From the NCBI GenBank assembly GCA_900660155.1, contig CABFPE010000075.1:951682-1015681 (forward strand): DNA of 64,000 bases, given 5' to 3'. Origin of the DNA: Hofstenia miamia. Taxonomy: Eukaryota; Xenacoelomorpha; Acoela; Hofsteniidae. Positions 61,960-64,000 of this stretch are shown piece by piece (the first letter of the stretch is position 1; each line of letters starts with the position of its first letter). Under the pieces are notes generated by a model. It had not been told where the DNA came from, did not search any database, and saw only the letters and a list, made by a program, of their open reading frames with translations. A program made the position numbers and the translations under genes.

Positions 61960-63650
61960 TGTACAATCACATATAAAAAGAAGAAATCAGAAATGCTAAA
62001 TTCGTTACTATTATTGCAAATGAAACTACTGACCATTCAATCAATTCTAAACTGGTATGTAATATTTTGTTTCTGTAATGTATAAAAAACATTCATTATT
62101 TTTCCAACCTACACTCTATTGTTGAAAAATATTAAGGTAGTTGACCATGTTTTCTGTCAATAACTATCGGGGTACTATTTGTGTAAATTTCAAATGTATT
62201 TTAGGTTATAGCCTGTCGTTTCCTATTCAAAGGAAAACTCGTTGAGAGAATGCTTGACTTCATTAATTGAGCAAATGACAAAACTGCCAATGCCTTAACA
62301 GAAAAGATCATTTCTGTCTGCAATAATTATAATATCGATTCTCAGAAGTTAATAGGCCAATCTTACGATAGTGCAAAAAATATGTCTGCTCCTAAAGGCG
62401 TTCAAGGTACATAAATAATTTCGACTTATATAATTTAACTAACTTATTAGGATTGATCAAAAAGGTTTTCCCTGTAACTAATTTTTCTCAATGCGCCAGT
62501 CACGGTTTTGCTTTAGTAATACGACAAAGTCTCATTGCTTATGATGATCTCAAAATCTTTTTCGGTATTTTGAATTCATTAAGGCATTATTTCCAAGCTT
62601 CTCCTAAGCCTAGAGTACAAATTGCCAGCTGGTTTGAATTTGAAGGATACTAATAATCAATTATCTATCATATTTTTAAATTTTAGTTGATTATTATTAC
62701 TATATTTAATAAACAATCTAAGTAAGCCTTTTAAGGCAATTAAATATTCTACGAGATTTATAGTTTCAAGTAATTTCAAGGCAGGATTGTTACGTAATAA
62801 TTGTTTTAAAAATACTTGCAAAAATACTTAAATGTTATTTTCCTTCGTGAAAATTCAAATTTTCTAAATAATTTCATTACTTTAGTAATTGATAGTTAAT
62901 TTCATTACAAAATATATTGGGATATTTGTGACAATGATTTCAATAATATTCATCATTAATAGGTCAGTATTTTACATTTCATCCTTCTAAAAACATTAAA
63001 AGTTGTTTATATTATGAAAGTATGTAATAATGCTGTTGTCCAAAGTTATTCCATAAATATGCGATTTTATGATGATTGTTGTTATCATCTCTTTCAGCAA
63101 GAAAGCAATGAAGACTCCTTGAAATCAATCTTCTTTTCGATGATCTTATCTCACTTTTATATCCTGATGCTGATGTGACAAAAGACAATTAAAAAATGGA
63201 AACTTTAAGCAACCCATACCCAAGTATCTTTGACATTGAGCAGTTAAATAATGAATTAATTGCTTACAATTCCGACTGCGAAGTTAAATCTTTATAGAGT
63301 CGGGACAAATTCTTGCATGATATTTACTTAGGTTTTAGATCTTTAGGATTGTCTGAAGCACTCCAAGAAGGTGACAAGCTTTACGAACTTTCTTTTGTTT
63401 TAACAATTACGTCAGTGGCAGCTGAGCGTGAATTTAGCATTTTAAACCGTGTGGTATCATATTTTCTAACAACAATGACTCAAAACCGAAAGAGAAATTT
63501 ATTGTTTCTTTGTGCACAACGGGAATTAATCAAAACATTAGAAGCAAATCCCCAGTTTGATGAAGATGTCATTGACTTGTTTGCTAATAATGAAAGGATA
63601 ATTTTTTTAAATTACAATATATTCATGTTTTGATTGCATAAAAATAGCTT
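61960..63650 (+). mobile_element. hAT-superfamily transposase gene (ZMYM/DUF4371-like), decayed, with a 44-bp intron
   Basis: Ordered motifs of this hAT branch: IIANETTDHS near 62,015 (family iiaDETtDis, so the first acidic residue reads Asn), then GQSYDSAKNMSAPKGVQG (family GQ.YDGAs.MsG...GVQ) at 62,352-62,408, then LIKKVFP, CASHGFALVIRQSL and KIFFGILNSLRHYF to 62,652, and the C-terminal dimerisation block SVAAEREFSILNRV, then NRKRNLLFLCAQREL, at 63,313-63,633. A GT-AG intron of 44 bp (62,407-62,450) restores GVQG-LIKK in frame. The stretch 62,655-63,310 has only scattered matches with stops. Downstream 63,793-63,835 has ATACCGGTGC and ATACCGAAAG words like hAT subterminal repeats. It is inactive. 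Confidence 0.75.
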
Positions 63651-64000
63651 ACATAAATTAATATATTCAGCATGCAAAAACACGCATGGTATAAGTAAAT
63701 ACATACCCATTGAAAATGCTCACGCTACGCCGGTGGCATGCACTATTAGCAGAATAAGGGTTGCTTGCAGAGTGCCTGTAAATAGAGATCGTAATACCGG
63801 TGCTCATTTGTAGTACGGGTTTTCAATACCGAAAGTATCTCAATACTTTATTTGGCAGAAAGATAACAAAAAATCCAGGTAAACAGAAATGCAAAAATCA
63901 AGACAAAAAAATGAAAACTTTAAGTTTGTGACCGCAAGGACTACTCAACTAATTAGTCGAGAAGCAATTTTAGTAGACCATCATTTTTTGTTGTGACTAC
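63651..64000. other. 3' flank of the hAT remnant
   Basis: No gene. Contains TACCGGTG/TACCGAAAG words that may belong to the hAT terminus; the element's exact end was not located. Confidence 0.4.

Noticed and set aside
1-64000. CRISPR arrays, operons, riboswitches, rRNA genes
   Set aside because: No spaced direct repeats, no tightly packed gene strings and no rRNA-like blocks; the splice structure and transposons show eukaryotic nuclear DNA.

Overview
The window is AT-rich invertebrate nuclear DNA. It has spliced genes with short GT-AG introns, many (TA)n tracts, an internal (CCCTAA)n telomere-type block, and many decayed transposons. A TOB-family gene, a class A GPCR and the TTAGGG-type repeat point to a metazoan; I cannot name the species or phylum. 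Nothing suggests a prokaryote, and there are no operons, ribosome binding sites or CRISPR arrays.

Host genes: only two are convincing. A five-exon TOB/BTG antiproliferative gene lies at 13,611-15,486 on the + strand (317 codons, every splice junction in frame, with a PAM2 motif). An intronless rhodopsin-like GPCR lies at 27,373-28,254 (293 aa), with an almost absent second extracellular loop. A 666-bp exact second copy of the GPCR 3' half follows a lone N and is almost certainly an assembly artefact.

Layout: 1-3,690, no recognised gene. 3,690-8,690, a Penelope-like element (RT, then GIY-YIG endonuclease) split by a Dong/R4-like LINE that sits between (AAT)n tracts. 8,700-13,300, AT-rich with no gene. 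13,330-16,220, the TOB gene. 17,640-20,000, CR1/Jockey-type LINE fragments. 23,202-24,824, a second Dong-like fragment plus a 1,515-bp block shared with 6,226-7,740. 27,373-28,989, GPCR and its false copy. 32,272-39,414, three short hAT-type non-autonomous elements with 8-bp target duplications. 36,598-41,320, a block of different composition with decayed coding remnants, possibly piggyBac-related. 41,832-49,985, a broken Ty3/gypsy LTR element with both LTRs. 51,240-54,330, an older gypsy remnant. 54,600-57,950, a minus-strand LINE (PHD-type ORF1, endonuclease, RT) with a telomeric repeat inside its endonuclease region. 58,740-60,330, a retroelement RT remnant of uncertain order. 60,380-63,650, hAT transposase remnants, one with a 44-bp intron.

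The window records successive insertions rather than a set of cooperating genes: LINE into PLE, telomere repeat into LINE, hAT elements in intergenic DNA, and neighbouring gypsy copies of different decay. No sign of a new biological system was found. The most unusual items are the telomere repeat inside the LINE endonuclease, the Dong-in-PLE nesting, the mosaic 1.5-kb duplication and the GPCR with a collapsed loop. Five runs of N mark assembly joins and limit what can be said near them.
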